Positions 51,554 to 59,655 of a stretch of DNA of 64,000 bases are shown piece after piece. The DNA comes from Streptomyces sp. SID14478 (GTDB taxonomy: Bacteria; Actinomycetota; Actinomycetes; Streptomycetales; Streptomycetaceae), in the NCBI RefSeq assembly GCF_010548525.1, contig NZ_JAAGMG010000142.1, positions 17,306 to 81,305 of the forward strand, in the 5' to 3' direction. Under the pieces are notes generated by a model. That model saw only the letters and a program-made list of their open reading frames with translations. It searched no databases and had not been told where the DNA came from. A program made the translations under genes and the position numbers. The stretch's first letter is position 1, and each line of letters starts with the position of its first letter.

Positions 51554-53059
51554 ATGACCTCAGTGGACCCCAGAATCGAAACCCGTGGCAGTGTTCCCGC
51601 GGCACTCGACGCGACGCGCCGATGGCGGGCGTTCGCGCTGCTCGCCGTGGCGTACTTCATGACGGCGGTCGACATGTTGATCGTCAATGTCGCCCTGCCG
51701 ACGATCGGCGGCGAGCTGCGTTTCGCCGAGGCGGACCTGCAGTGGGTGGTCACCGCGTACGCGGTCGCCTTCGGCGGCTTCCTGCTGCTCGGCGGACGGT
51801 CCGCTGACTTGCTCGGCCGCAGGCGGATGTTCATGGCCGGGCTGGCGGTGTTCAGCGCGGCCTCGCTCGGCTGCGCGCTGGCCACCAGCGGTACGTTCCT
51901 GATCGTCATGCGCGGGATCCAGGGCGTGGGCGCTGCCGCGGTGCTGCCCGCCGCGCTGTCCATCGTGATGAGCATGTTTCCCGAGGGGACCGAGCGCAAC
52001 AAGGCGCTCGGTATCTGGGGTGCCGTCGGTGCCAGTGGAGCGACCTTCGGCGTGCTGGCCGGCGGCGCCCTCACCCGGTACGGCGGTTGGCCCGACATCT
52101 TCTATCTGAACGTCGCCGTCGGCGGGGCCGCGCTGCTGCTGACGCGGCGGGTAGTACCGGAGAGCAGGCTGGTGGCCTCGCGCCGTCGCTACGACTTCCT
52201 CGGCGCCGTTACGGTGACCGGCGCTCTGGTGCTCGCGGTCTACGCGATCTCGCGGGCGCCGGCAGCCGGGTGGACGGCCGCCCGGACCCTCGGCGAACTG
52301 GCGGCGGCGATGGCGCTGCTGGCCGTGTTCGTGGTCGTCGAGGCCAGGGTGGCGGCGCCCCTGCTGCCGCTGCGGCTGTTGCGGTTGAAGACCCTGGCCG
52401 GGTCCAACGCGGTGGGGTTCCTGCTGGGGGCCGGCTTCTACGGCTACATCTTCATCGCCACCCTGTACATGCAGCAGGTGCTCGGATACTCCGCGATGAC
52501 GACCGGCCTGGCCTGGCTGACCGTCGGCCTGACCGGAGTGGCGCTGGCCGCCCCGGCCCAGGTCCTGGTCACCCGTACCTCGATCAAGCTCGTGATGGCG
52601 GCCGGGATGGCCCTGACCGGAAGCGGGATCCTGTGGGCGGCCCGGGCACCCGTGCACGGGAACTTCTGGGCGGACCTGGCCGGTCCGTTCCTCCTGACTG
52701 GGGCCGTCACCTGGGGGTTCATCCCGGTGTCGATCGGAGCCCTGGTCGGCGTCACCGAACGCGACGCGGGCGTCGCTTCCGGACTCATCGACTCCTCCCA
52801 GCAACTCGGCGGTGCGATCGGCATCGCCGTCGCCTCCACCGTGACGGCCACGCACTCCCGGAGCCTGCTCGGCCACGGCCGCTCCGCAGCGGACGCCCTC
52901 ACCGGCGGCTTCCACCAAGCCCTGTGGGTCTGCGGGCTGATCGCCCTGACCGCCGTCCCCGTAGCGCTCCTCATCCGGCGTTCCGACACCACCGCGGCCG
53001 CCCCAGGAACGCCAGCCGACTCAGCCACCCGAAAAGGAGAACGATCATGCGCAAACTGA
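51554..53059 (+). CDS. DHA2-family MFS drug exporter (14 helices)
   Basis: The 501-residue product follows the EmrB/QacA pattern. Helix 1 is AFALLAVAYFMTAVDMLIVN with motif D1-like VDMLIVNVALPTI. Motif A is GGRSADLLGRRRMF, and motif C-like GVLAGGALTRYGGW lies in helix 5. Fourteen helices are predicted, and the tail is short. It exports hydrophobic drugs or metabolites with proton antiport. Its last 13 bp overlap the start of the DHFR-fold gene (53047), so they form an operon; the frameshifted ECF sigma gene is divergent. An ECF41 factor commonly regulates adjacent genes; here that link may be broken. Confidence 0.9.
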   Translation: MTSVDPRIETRGSVPAALDATRRWRAFALLAVAYFMTAVDMLIVNVALPTIGGELRFAEADLQWVVTAYAVAFGGFLLLGGRSADLLGRRRMFMAGLAVFSAASLGCALATSGTFLIVMRGIQGVGAAAVLPAALSIVMSMFPEGTERNKALGIWGAVGASGATFGVLAGGALTRYGGWPDIFYLNVAVGGAALLLTRRVVPESRLVASRRRYDFLGAVTVTGALVLAVYAISRAPAAGWTAARTLGELAAAMALLAVFVVVEARVAAPLLPLRLLRLKTLAGSNAVGFLLGAGFYGYIFIATLYMQQVLGYSAMTTGLAWLTVGLTGVALAAPAQVLVTRTSIKLVMAAGMALTGSGILWAARAPVHGNFWADLAGPFLLTGAVTWGFIPVSIGALVGVTERDAGVASGLIDSSQQLGGAIGIAVASTVTATHSRSLLGHGRSAADALTGGFHQALWVCGLIALTAVPVALLIRRSDTTAAAPGTPADSATRKGERSCAN

Positions 53060-53580
53060 TCGAATCGACCCTCGTCTCGCTGGACGGCGTCATCCAAGCA
53101 CCCGAACGGTGGGCCTGCTTCGACGCCGAGGCCACGGCATGGTCCCTTGAACAGCTGGGCAATTACGACGCGTTCGTCATGGGCCGGGTGACCTACGAGA
53201 AGTTCTACGCGAACTGGGGCCACGTCAGCGGCAATCCCTACACCGACCTCATCAGCGCCATGCCCAAGTACGTCGCGTCCCGATCGCTGACCGAGACGGC
53301 ATGGAATGCCACCCTCCTCGGCCCCGATGCAGCAGGCGCGGTCGCCCAGCTCAAGGACCAGCCTGGCAAGGACCTCATCAAGTACGGCACCAGCCGCTTC
53401 GACGACACCCTCCTGCGAGACCACCTGATCGACGAGTTCCGCCTTTGGATCATGCCGGTCGTGGCCGGCACCGGGCAACGGCTGTTCGAGGACGTGGACA
53501 CCTCCGCGCTCCGCCTCGAGCTCACCGACGAGAAGAGGCTGGAAAACGGTTCGGTGATCCTCACCTACGTACCCCGCTGA
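53047..53580 (+). CDS. Dihydrofolate reductase-fold (YyaP/RibD_C) protein
   Basis: The ATG at 53047 follows AAGGAG (53034-53039) and overlaps the MFS stop by 13 bp. The 177-residue product begins IESTLVSLDGVIQAPERWAC. It has YDAFVMGRVTYEKFYANW (NADPH loop), PKYVASRSL, KDLIKYGTSRFDDTLL and FRLWIMPVVAGTGQRLF, the YyaP/RibD_C reductase pattern. It is coupled to the exporter and might reduce a compound that the pump handles (inference). The product is a cytosolic single domain. Confidence 0.9.
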   Translation: MRKLIESTLVSLDGVIQAPERWACFDAEATAWSLEQLGNYDAFVMGRVTYEKFYANWGHVSGNPYTDLISAMPKYVASRSLTETAWNATLLGPDAAGAVAQLKDQPGKDLIKYGTSRFDDTLLRDHLIDEFRLWIMPVVAGTGQRLFEDVDTSALRLELTDEKRLENGSVILTYVPR

Positions 53581-53688
53581 CCTCGCACCGCCCAGGTACA
53601 CCCCGGCCTCCTCGCTCCGTCCAGCGAGGGTACACGCGGCATACTGCGGGCCGCAGTTGCGGCCCAGCACGCCAGTATCGCGCCTGTC

Positions 53689-53811
53689 ATGGTGCCCGTG
53701 ACCGACGCCTGCTGGATCGCTCTCATGATCGGCGCGATGATCACCCACGGCCGCCTCGGCCAGCCCAAGTTGGTACTGCTGAACACGGCCACTCCCCCGG
53801 ACCTCCGGTAA
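53689..53811 (+). CDS. Possible short peptide ORF, 40 aa
   Basis: ATG 53689 opens 40 codons with coding-like third bases: MVPVTDACWIALMIGAMITH, then GRLGQPKLVLLNTATPPDLR. There is no strong ribosome binding site. It may be a remnant or a chance frame. The remaining spacer to 54017 holds nothing recognised. Confidence 0.25.
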   Translation: MVPVTDACWIALMIGAMITHGRLGQPKLVLLNTATPPDLR

Positions 53812-54017
53812 TCGGCGACCAAAGGGTGGGCCAAGCGCTGGGAGGTACGTGCCGCAGAGACCAGCCGGAGCCATTGCCCGGCCCGCCCCAGGAGTGCAGG
53901 ACAGACCGGGCAATGGCCTGCAGCCGCAGATCAATGAAAAAATCTTCCTCTGTCCATAGCTTCACCGGCACCCGGGCCGTGTAGCGTCTACGCCAGCAGT
54001 CATGGTTCCGAAGTACC

Positions 54018-54042
54018 GCCCGTGAACCTCACGTTCACGGGC
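54018..54042. promoter_or_regulatory. Stem-loop in the cold-shock gene upstream region
   Basis: Arms GCCCGTGAAC (54018-54027) and GTTCACGGGC (54033-54042) pair perfectly with loop CTCAC, 92 bp before the CspA start. It may be part of the 5' leader that cold-shock mRNAs use for regulation, or a protein site. Confidence 0.5.
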
Positions 54043-54133
54043 AGCTTGCTGTTCACAGTCTCTGAGGACCAGGACGACCACCTCCGGTACCCGCACAACG
54101 CGGGCACCGACTTCTAGTCCCCTTGGAGGACAC

Positions 54134-54337
54134 ATGGCCACCGGAACCGTCAAGTGGTTCAACGCGGAAAAGGGCTTCGGCTTCATCGAGCAGGAGGGTG
54201 GCGGCCCGGACGTCTTCGCCCACTACTCCAACATCAACGCCTCCGGCTTCCGTGAGCTTCAGGAAGGCCAGAAGGTCAACTTCGACATCACCCAGGGCCA
54301 GAAGGGCCCCCAGGCGGAGAACATCACCCCCGCCTAA
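54134..54337 (+). CDS. CspA-family cold-shock protein
   Basis: The ATG at 54134 follows GGAGG. The 67-residue protein is a single cold-shock OB-fold with RNP1 [10 protein letters not shown] and RNP2 [23 protein letters not shown] opens it and PQAENITPA closes it. It binds single-stranded nucleic acid and serves as an RNA chaperone; Streptomyces have many copies. A stem-loop in the leader and a terminator just downstream frame a monocistronic unit. Confidence 0.95.
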   Translation: MATGTVKWFNAEKGFGFIEQEGGGPDVFAHYSNINASGFRELQEGQKVNFDITQGQKGPQAENITPA

Positions 54338-54352
54338 GTCGTCGTAACGCCG

Positions 54353-54386
54353 CGGCGCCCGCCTCAACTTGCCGAGGCGGGCGCCG
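54353..54386 (+). terminator. Terminator of the cold-shock gene
   Basis: Arms 54353-54365 and 54374-54386 form a perfect 13-bp stem with loop AACTTGCC, 16 bp after the cspA stop. Confidence 0.85.
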
Positions 54387-55008
54387 TCTGCGAGTCGGCA
54401 CCCAAGCCACTGGCGGGGGCTGGCGATGCGCCTCGGCTGCGCGGCCAGACGACGTTCATGACGTACGCACAGCCCCCCCTGCACGCGGATCCGAGCCGGT
54501 GCCGGAGCCAACAGGATCAGGCGCTCTCGGCGAGGTCAGCGCGATCGGCCAAGCGGTGACTACGTGCTCTCCCGAGACGGACGCTTCCTGGCGGACCGTC
54601 CGATGTGAACCATCCGCCGACGCCCGAGCGGCAAATAACAACAGGCACAACCTGCTGATAGCGCTGGGAGAGGCCCTAGGCCTACTGGTCCGAAGCGCAG
54701 GGCCACTCCAGCTGTTGAAGTATGCCAGGTGCCGACGCGGCACGGGGGCAGATCTTCGGCACTGAGCGGATCGGCCGCCCTCCCATCGCAGAGGCGTGCC
54801 GCTCATGCCTCCAGCCGATGACTGCACGAACAAACACCGTATGGTGCACGGTAGTTGGTCAACCGGGCCGGGGGGCAGCCATGTGACCGCCCGCTCCCCC
54901 CACCCCCCACTAGCTTCTTCGCGGTCCTGCGAGAGCGCCCCTGGCCTCAACCCGGGTATGACTGTGTCCCGCTGTCCACGCTGACTTGGGGGGGTGTTCA
55001 CCGCTACC
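54387..55008. other. Gene-free stretch of about 620 bp
   Basis: Open frames here are low-complexity shadows without ribosome binding sites. G/C content seems lower around 54600-54720. No repeat or RNA gene was identified. Confidence 0.45.
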
Positions 55009-55098
55009 TCATCGACGGCCTCTGCGCTTCCGCGAGATGCGGCACAGGGCGAGCAGCACCAGTGCGACGATGATCACCTTCAAGAGCCACGTGGGCAT
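55009..55098 (-). CDS. 29-residue single-pass membrane peptide
   Basis: The ATG at 55096-55098 lies 7 nt after AGG. The peptide MPTWLLKVIIVALVLLALCR plus a basic end (SRKRRGRR) is one hydrophobic helix with a strongly positive tail. It parallels the 23-residue peptide at 30940-31011. The function is unknown; a type I-toxin-like or regulatory membrane peptide are options. Confidence 0.4.
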   Translation of the reverse strand: MPTWLLKVIIVALVLLALCRISRKRRGRR

Positions 55099-55392
55099 CT
55101 GTGAACCTGTCACTCCCCCGCGAGCAAGGGGCACAGGAAGATTCTCCACCATCTACGCGCCCTCATCTCTAGAGCTCGCTACTTGCACTGTCGTCTGCCC
55201 AATTTCCTAAGTACTACGAGGAGATGAAGGGGCACCCCTGTCTTACGAGCCCGACAGATCATCCAGCGGGGACAGAGAGTCGGTTGAGCACGGCTTCACG
55301 AATCGTACTGATCCACAAGCTGAACCGCTGGCGGGCCGCAGGCGTCAAGGGAACGAGCGTTTACCGTCTCGTCGTCCTCTCTGGGAGAGCAC

Positions 55393-56295
55393 TTGCGCCC
55401 CAAGGCCACCCGTTCTGTCGATATCATCACCGCTCTGACCGCGGCAATTCTGCCGACCGCTCTCTCCGGCTGCGGAAGTCAGAATGCCGCCGATGACCCA
55501 ACCGCGGACAGCGACGCGCTGACCCACCGCGCCCGCCTGGTCGCCTCTGCTTGGGACGGCTCGCACGCGTCCGCCGCATGGCGCGCGGGATATCACCCGA
55601 TAGGAGAAGTGGTGCAACTGCCACGTGGGGGCTGGCACAGCACTGCCGATGCGCGAGCCTACGAGAGCAGAAGTTCCGTCCTGATCGGCACGATGCCGAC
55701 CCGTAGCCCCAAGACTGGCTCAGTGAAGTGGGCCAACAGCCCGTCCCTCGAACGACCGTTGACGCCCGCAGCAACCGCCTACAGCAAACTCTCCGGTGGC
55801 CGCGTGGGCGGCCGGCCCCACCTCACCGTTACCAAAACAAAGCTGGCCGAGATGACCGTCTCCACCAGCCGCGGTAGGGCGACCGTCCCGGCCTGGGAGT
55901 TCACCCTCGACGGCTACGACTCGCCACTCAAACAGGCGGCAGTCATGGCATCCGGACTCCCCCGGTCCCCTATCCACGGCACGCGTGAGCTGCCCGGACA
56001 GCCGCTCCGACTGGCTGGGGTGGCTGAGGACGGCCATTCAGTCACCGTCACTTTCCTGCAGGGCGTCTGCGACAAGCGATCCACACCGGTTGTGGTGGAG
56101 ACCGGCGGCTCTGTCGTGCTCTCGTATCCCATCACGCGCCGCCATGAGACGAAGCTCTGCACCAAGCAGGCCAAGCTGGAGCAGGTGACGGTACGGCTGA
56201 AGCGTTCGGTCGGCGATCGCGTCCTCCTTGACGCGATCACGGGACGTCCTCTTGCCTACAAACCTTCCCATGGACTCTCTCCGAGCTGGACGTGA
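55393..56295 (+). CDS. Secreted lipoprotein, 300 aa
   Basis: TTG at 55393 follows GGGAGAG; no better start is in frame. A signal peptide with lipobox LSGC (Cys at about residue 27) makes it a lipoprotein. The mature protein shows HASAAWRAGYHPIGEVVQLP, a KLAEMTVSTSRGRATVPAWE segment and EFTLDGYDSPLKQAAV. Two Cys (GVCDKR and KLCTKQ) probably pair. The repeated beta pattern resembles uncharacterised Streptomyces lipoproteins. No enzyme motif is seen. It stands alone. Confidence 0.75.
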   Translation: MRPKATRSVDIITALTAAILPTALSGCGSQNAADDPTADSDALTHRARLVASAWDGSHASAAWRAGYHPIGEVVQLPRGGWHSTADARAYESRSSVLIGTMPTRSPKTGSVKWANSPSLERPLTPAATAYSKLSGGRVGGRPHLTVTKTKLAEMTVSTSRGRATVPAWEFTLDGYDSPLKQAAVMASGLPRSPIHGTRELPGQPLRLAGVAEDGHSVTVTFLQGVCDKRSTPVVVETGGSVVLSYPITRRHETKLCTKQAKLEQVTVRLKRSVGDRVLLDAITGRPLAYKPSHGLSPSWT

Positions 56296-56427
56296 TCGCC
56301 CCCTCCCGGGCCCCTCTGAGGTGCTTTGCGGGTAACCGCGAAGGTGCGGCGACCTTCGGGATCAGGGACGCAGCAGGCCCGTTGAGGTCGACAGCGCCGT
56401 CGTCATCCTGGGCTGAGCGTGATGGAG

Positions 56428-57222
56428 TCAGTGTGCAGGTTCGACAGTGCCATCGGGCTGGTAGAGCGGCACGTGGAAGCGCATCGAGGCGCTCTCGAAC
56501 GCGCGCTGCTCGGCGTCGAGGCGTTCAGTGAAGTCCGGCTGTGCGGTGCGACCGAAGCCGACGGTGGTGTGCGAGCCGTCCAGCAGCGGGAAGACCGTGT
56601 CACAGAATTCCTCCGGGTCGGCACCGTGGTTGTGGCCGGGACCTGCGAGCTGAGTGGCCACGGCCGGCGGGATCAGTTCCACCACTCGGCACGGGGTGGC
56701 GCGCAGCGCGTGGCGCAGGTTCACGGTGTAGCTGTGCAGGGCCGCCTTGGCCGCGCTGTAGAGCGGCGCGAAAGGCTGAGGCAGGAAGGCGCCGCCAGAG
56801 GTGACGTTGACGTACACACTCCGGCGGCCGTGCCCGAGCAACTGCGGCACGAGGAGCCGGGCGAGGTGTATCGGCCCGGCAAGCAAAATGTCGATCTCGT
56901 TCTGCGCCTCGGCCCACGGGGCGTCGTCCGCCGCGATCCCCACGCGCCGCTGAATCCCGGCGTTACTGATCACGATGTCGAGGTCAGGCATGGTCTGTCT
57001 CACGTGGGCGGCCAGGTCTTCGCGCTTCCGTGGGCAGGCCATGTCGCTGGCGAAGGTCTCCAAGCCTGGCAGACCTTCGGAGATCGCGGCCAGCTTATGA
57101 GGGTTGCGGCCGGTAATCATGACTCGGTGGCCGGCCGTGAGGTAGCGGGTGGCCAGGCCGAGGCCGATCCCGGAACTGCCTCCGGTGATGAGAACGCTGT
57201 GAGAGACCTCTTGTGTTTCCAT
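56428..57222 (-). CDS. Short-chain dehydrogenase/reductase (DltE-like)
   Basis: The ATG at 57220-57222 gives 264 residues. The cofactor motif is VLITGGSSGIGLGLATRYL. NNAG-equivalent IVISNAGIQRRVG follows. The catalytic Ser is in YVNVTSGGAFLPQP, and the Tyr-x-x-x-Lys is in APLYSAAKAALHSYTVNLRH. The subtype resembles oxidoreductases of the DltE group. It reduces an unknown carbonyl with NAD(P)H. It is divergent from a MarR gene over a clear inverted repeat, so it is probably induced by a compound sensed by that regulator. Confidence 0.9.
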   Translation of the reverse strand: METQEVSHSVLITGGSSGIGLGLATRYLTAGHRVMITGRNPHKLAAISEGLPGLETFASDMACPRKREDLAAHVRQTMPDLDIVISNAGIQRRVGIAADDAPWAEAQNEIDILLAGPIHLARLLVPQLLGHGRRSVYVNVTSGGAFLPQPFAPLYSAAKAALHSYTVNLRHALRATPCRVVELIPPAVATQLAGPGHNHGADPEEFCDTVFPLLDGSHTTVGFGRTAQPDFTERLDAEQRAFESASMRFHVPLYQPDGTVEPAH

Positions 57223-57255
57223 GTAAACAGAATGGGCTCTTGCGTGTTTACATGG
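57219..57255. promoter_or_regulatory. Operator between SDR and MarR genes
   Basis: CCATGTAAACA (57219-57229) and TGTTTACATGG (57245-57255) are perfect 11-bp reverse complements separated by 15 bp. The left arm overlaps the SDR start codon, and the right arm lies 24 bp before the MarR start. It is probably the MarR protein's site for both genes. Confidence 0.65.
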
Positions 57256-57278
57256 CAACTCGGGCGTACGGTGACTCC

Positions 57279-57725
57279 ATGACTTCCCCCCTCGATGACG
57301 CCGAGATGGCACAGTGGATCGCCTGGAAGCGCGCAAACGACACCGTCACCGCCGCCGTGTCGAACGAGATCCACGCCGCCTCCGCGCTGTCCGTCCCCGA
57401 CTTCTCGATCCTGTCGAGGGTGATCGAGAACGGCGGTGGCCGCATGCCGCAGCAGGAACTGGGACTCATGCTCGACTGGCAGCGGGCACGGCTGTCGCGG
57501 CAGCTCTCCCGCATGGCCGAGCGCGGTCTCGTGACCCGCGAGGACGGCCCAGCGGGGCGCCGCGTGATCATTGCCACCGCCGACGGCCGCAGTGCGCTGG
57601 CCGCCGCCCGGCCCGCGCACGCACGTGCCGTCCGCCGCGCACTCCTGTCCCACACCGCATCGCACCGGGCGGACTTCTGGTCCGCTGTCCACGCCATCGC
57701 AGATCCCCCCACGGACAGGCCGTGA
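57279..57725 (+). CDS. MarR-family regulator
   Basis: The ATG at 57279 gives 148 residues. SALSVPDFSILSRVIENG, RMPQQELGLMLDWQRARLSR, QLSRMAERGLVTREDGPAGR and RVIIATADGRSALAAARPAH are the MarR helices, recognition helix and wing. It is divergent from the SDR gene with an 11-bp inverted repeat between. It is the likely repressor of both. No metal or redox Cys is seen, so a small organic ligand is probable. Confidence 0.9.
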   Translation: MTSPLDDAEMAQWIAWKRANDTVTAAVSNEIHAASALSVPDFSILSRVIENGGGRMPQQELGLMLDWQRARLSRQLSRMAERGLVTREDGPAGRRVIIATADGRSALAAARPAHARAVRRALLSHTASHRADFWSAVHAIADPPTDRP

Positions 57726-57970
57726 GGGGCCGCCACCAGCTGTCCAACTCCCCCGCTCCTGACGCGCGGTCACCGTCCACGCATCCACGACGTACGCGGC
57801 ACCGGTGCCCTTTGCCCACCGCACGACGTTCGGGGCGGAAGATCGCGTGAGCCCCGGCCCGCCTGGCGCGCACCAAGGCTCAGATCGAGCGGGAAGTAGA
57901 TGTCGGCTGACCTATCCTCGCTTCCGAGGAGCCCTCGTCCAAGCTGCTCCAGGGCCCGTAACGTGACGCC

Positions 57971-58371
57971 ATGGTGGACGAGGAAGAACCGAGGCTCTTT
58001 GTGAACCGCTGGGGCGACAGTGCGTCTCCGGACCCTCAAGGCTCTCGCCCCCATCAGGTCAGCTGTTCATGCTTCGACCAGTACAGGTCTCATCCGCGCG
58101 CCCGCGTCGGGTTCCACACCGAGCTGCAGGACACCTCCAGCGCCGGCTGGCAGCACCTGCTCACGCTGATCGATGAAGCGGCGACCAACCGATAGACCAG
58201 GAACTGCACCAGGCCTGGATCTCCCTGCTCGTGACCACCGACGTGCTGCCACTCTTGGTCAGCGCCTGCTCGCCAGGATGCGTGGCGGCCCTTCCCAAGG
58301 GAGCCGAGGAGTACATCCCCACGCCACACCAGGGCGGTCGCGTCGACCAGCCCCCGCCCTACTGGGACTGA
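57971..58371 (+). pseudogene. Remnant of a Streptomyces leucine-rich-repeat protein
   Basis: The frame from ATG 57971 ends in ELQDTSSAGWQHLLTLIDEA, which resembles the beginning of Streptomyces LRR proteins, and stops at 58195. After it, in a different frame up to a stop at 58371, the segment LPLLVSACSPGCVAALPKGA followed by YIPTPHQGG resembles the C-terminus of the same family. The LRR middle is missing. An internal deletion with frameshift is the simplest reading, from remembered family patterns rather than an alignment. Confidence 0.4.
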
Positions 58372-58616
58372 GAAAAACAACTGACGCCACAACGATCACC
58401 CGCGCGAGCGGAATCAGAACTCCGCTCCGGCACAGATCTTGCGGAGCGGTCTGGGGCGTCAGCGGGGTCGGGACACCTCATGCGTGAGGGCGCGGGCCCA
58501 GCAGGTGTGGCCCGGCGACTCACGCCGAGCCCGGGAAACATCAAGGACAGCGGCAAGCCGTGAGCACGCGCTCGCCGCGCGCCTGCCGTCCTTCACCGCG
58601 GCCCGCCGACAGCGGT

Positions 58617-58949
58617 TCAGGACATGTGCAGGGCGGGAGTGGTGCGGTCGGCCTCGTCTCGCACGAGCAGGGCGAGCAACGCCGCCACGCTCACGTCGGC
58701 CTCGGCCGGGTGGCGCAGGATCTTGGAGGGATCGATCGCGTAGACGTTCCCGCGGCCCTCGCGCATGTGCGAGAGGTAACCGGCCTCTTCCAGATCAGTG
58801 ATGATGCGCTGCACGGCCCGCTCCGTCAGACGACAGTGCACGGCCAGATCTCGCATGCGCGCGTGACGGTTGTCGGCGATTGCCGCCAGGACCCGGGCGT
58901 GATTGGTCAAGAACGTCCACCCGGTCCGCGACTCGGTCTGTTCCTCCAT
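58617..58949 (-). CDS. Winged-helix transcriptional regulator, 110 aa
   Basis: The ATG at 58947-58949 gives TNHARVLAAIADNRHARMRD, AVHCRLTERAVQRIITDLEE and AGYLSHMREGRGNVYAIDPS, an ArsR/MarR-like winged helix. A Leu/Ala-rich C-terminal helix (VSVAALLALLVRD) may dimerise. It is divergent from the STAS/sigma pair at 59071, so it may control that operon. No ligand-binding domain is present. Confidence 0.8.
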   Translation of the reverse strand: MEEQTESRTGWTFLTNHARVLAAIADNRHARMRDLAVHCRLTERAVQRIITDLEEAGYLSHMREGRGNVYAIDPSKILRHPAEADVSVAALLALLVRDEADRTTPALHMS

Positions 58950-59070
58950 GCGGACAGTCTAGAACATTGCCGCTGCATGAAACACGAATCTGTTTTCTGG
59001 TATCAGTTGACGTGATTCGAAGTTCGCTCCAAGCTATGGGTGCCAACAATCAGAGGGGGAGGTGGGGACG

Positions 59071-59655
59071 GTGCTCAACGGCACGGAGCCTGCGGTCTGG
59101 ACCGCACTCCGCATGGACGGTGACCCTCGGTCCCTCCGCATCGCACCATCAGCTCCCCTCATCGAGGCCTACGCCCTCGGCGAGCGCACCAGCGTGGCAG
59201 TGCACGGGGAGATCGATATCGATGTCGCCTCGTCCTTTCACGAGGCGCTGCACGCAGCCCTTGACCGGTCGGCGGCAGGACTGGATCTGGAACTCGAGTC
59301 CTTGAGGTTCTGTGACTGTGCCGGTCTCAGGGTGCTGCTGCAGGTCCGCATGGAGGCACTGGAGGCGGGCAAGACCGTTCGGATCTGCTCGGCCAGTCCC
59401 CTCGTCTCTCGGCTGCTGGGCATCACCCGCACCCACGCCTTGTTCGATGCCACGCCCGCCAAGGCGGCGGAAGCAGGCCGCACCCCCCTCGATGACGCCG
59501 TGCCCACCCAGCACGCCGTGTTCCCGCCTGCGGCCAACTCCCACGGTGGGGAGTCGACGCCAGGCGACACGACGGGCCGGCAGCCCAAACACAGTCCGGG
59601 TCGCACCCCACCGCACCCCTCCACCATCACTCCCGCCAAGGAGGCAACCTCATGA
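59071..59655 (+). CDS. STAS-domain anti-anti-sigma protein lacking the usual phospho-Ser
   Basis: GTG 59071 lies 8 nt after GGAGG; a GTG at 59062 is the alternative. Of 194 residues, about 30-135 form a STAS domain: ERTSVAVHGEIDIDVASSFH, LDLELESLRFCDCAGLRVLL and KTVRICSASPLVSRLLGITR. At the kinase-target loop the usual D-x-S-G (DSSG/DCSG) reads DCAG, so Ala replaces the conserved phospho-Ser. A low-complexity Pro/His/Thr tail of about 55 residues follows. The stop overlaps the sigma gene start (ATGA, 59652-59655), so the pair is coupled. Confidence 0.85.
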   Translation: MLNGTEPAVWTALRMDGDPRSLRIAPSAPLIEAYALGERTSVAVHGEIDIDVASSFHEALHAALDRSAAGLDLELESLRFCDCAGLRVLLQVRMEALEAGKTVRICSASPLVSRLLGITRTHALFDATPAKAAEAGRTPLDDAVPTQHAVFPPAANSHGGESTPGDTTGRQPKHSPGRTPPHPSTITPAKEATS

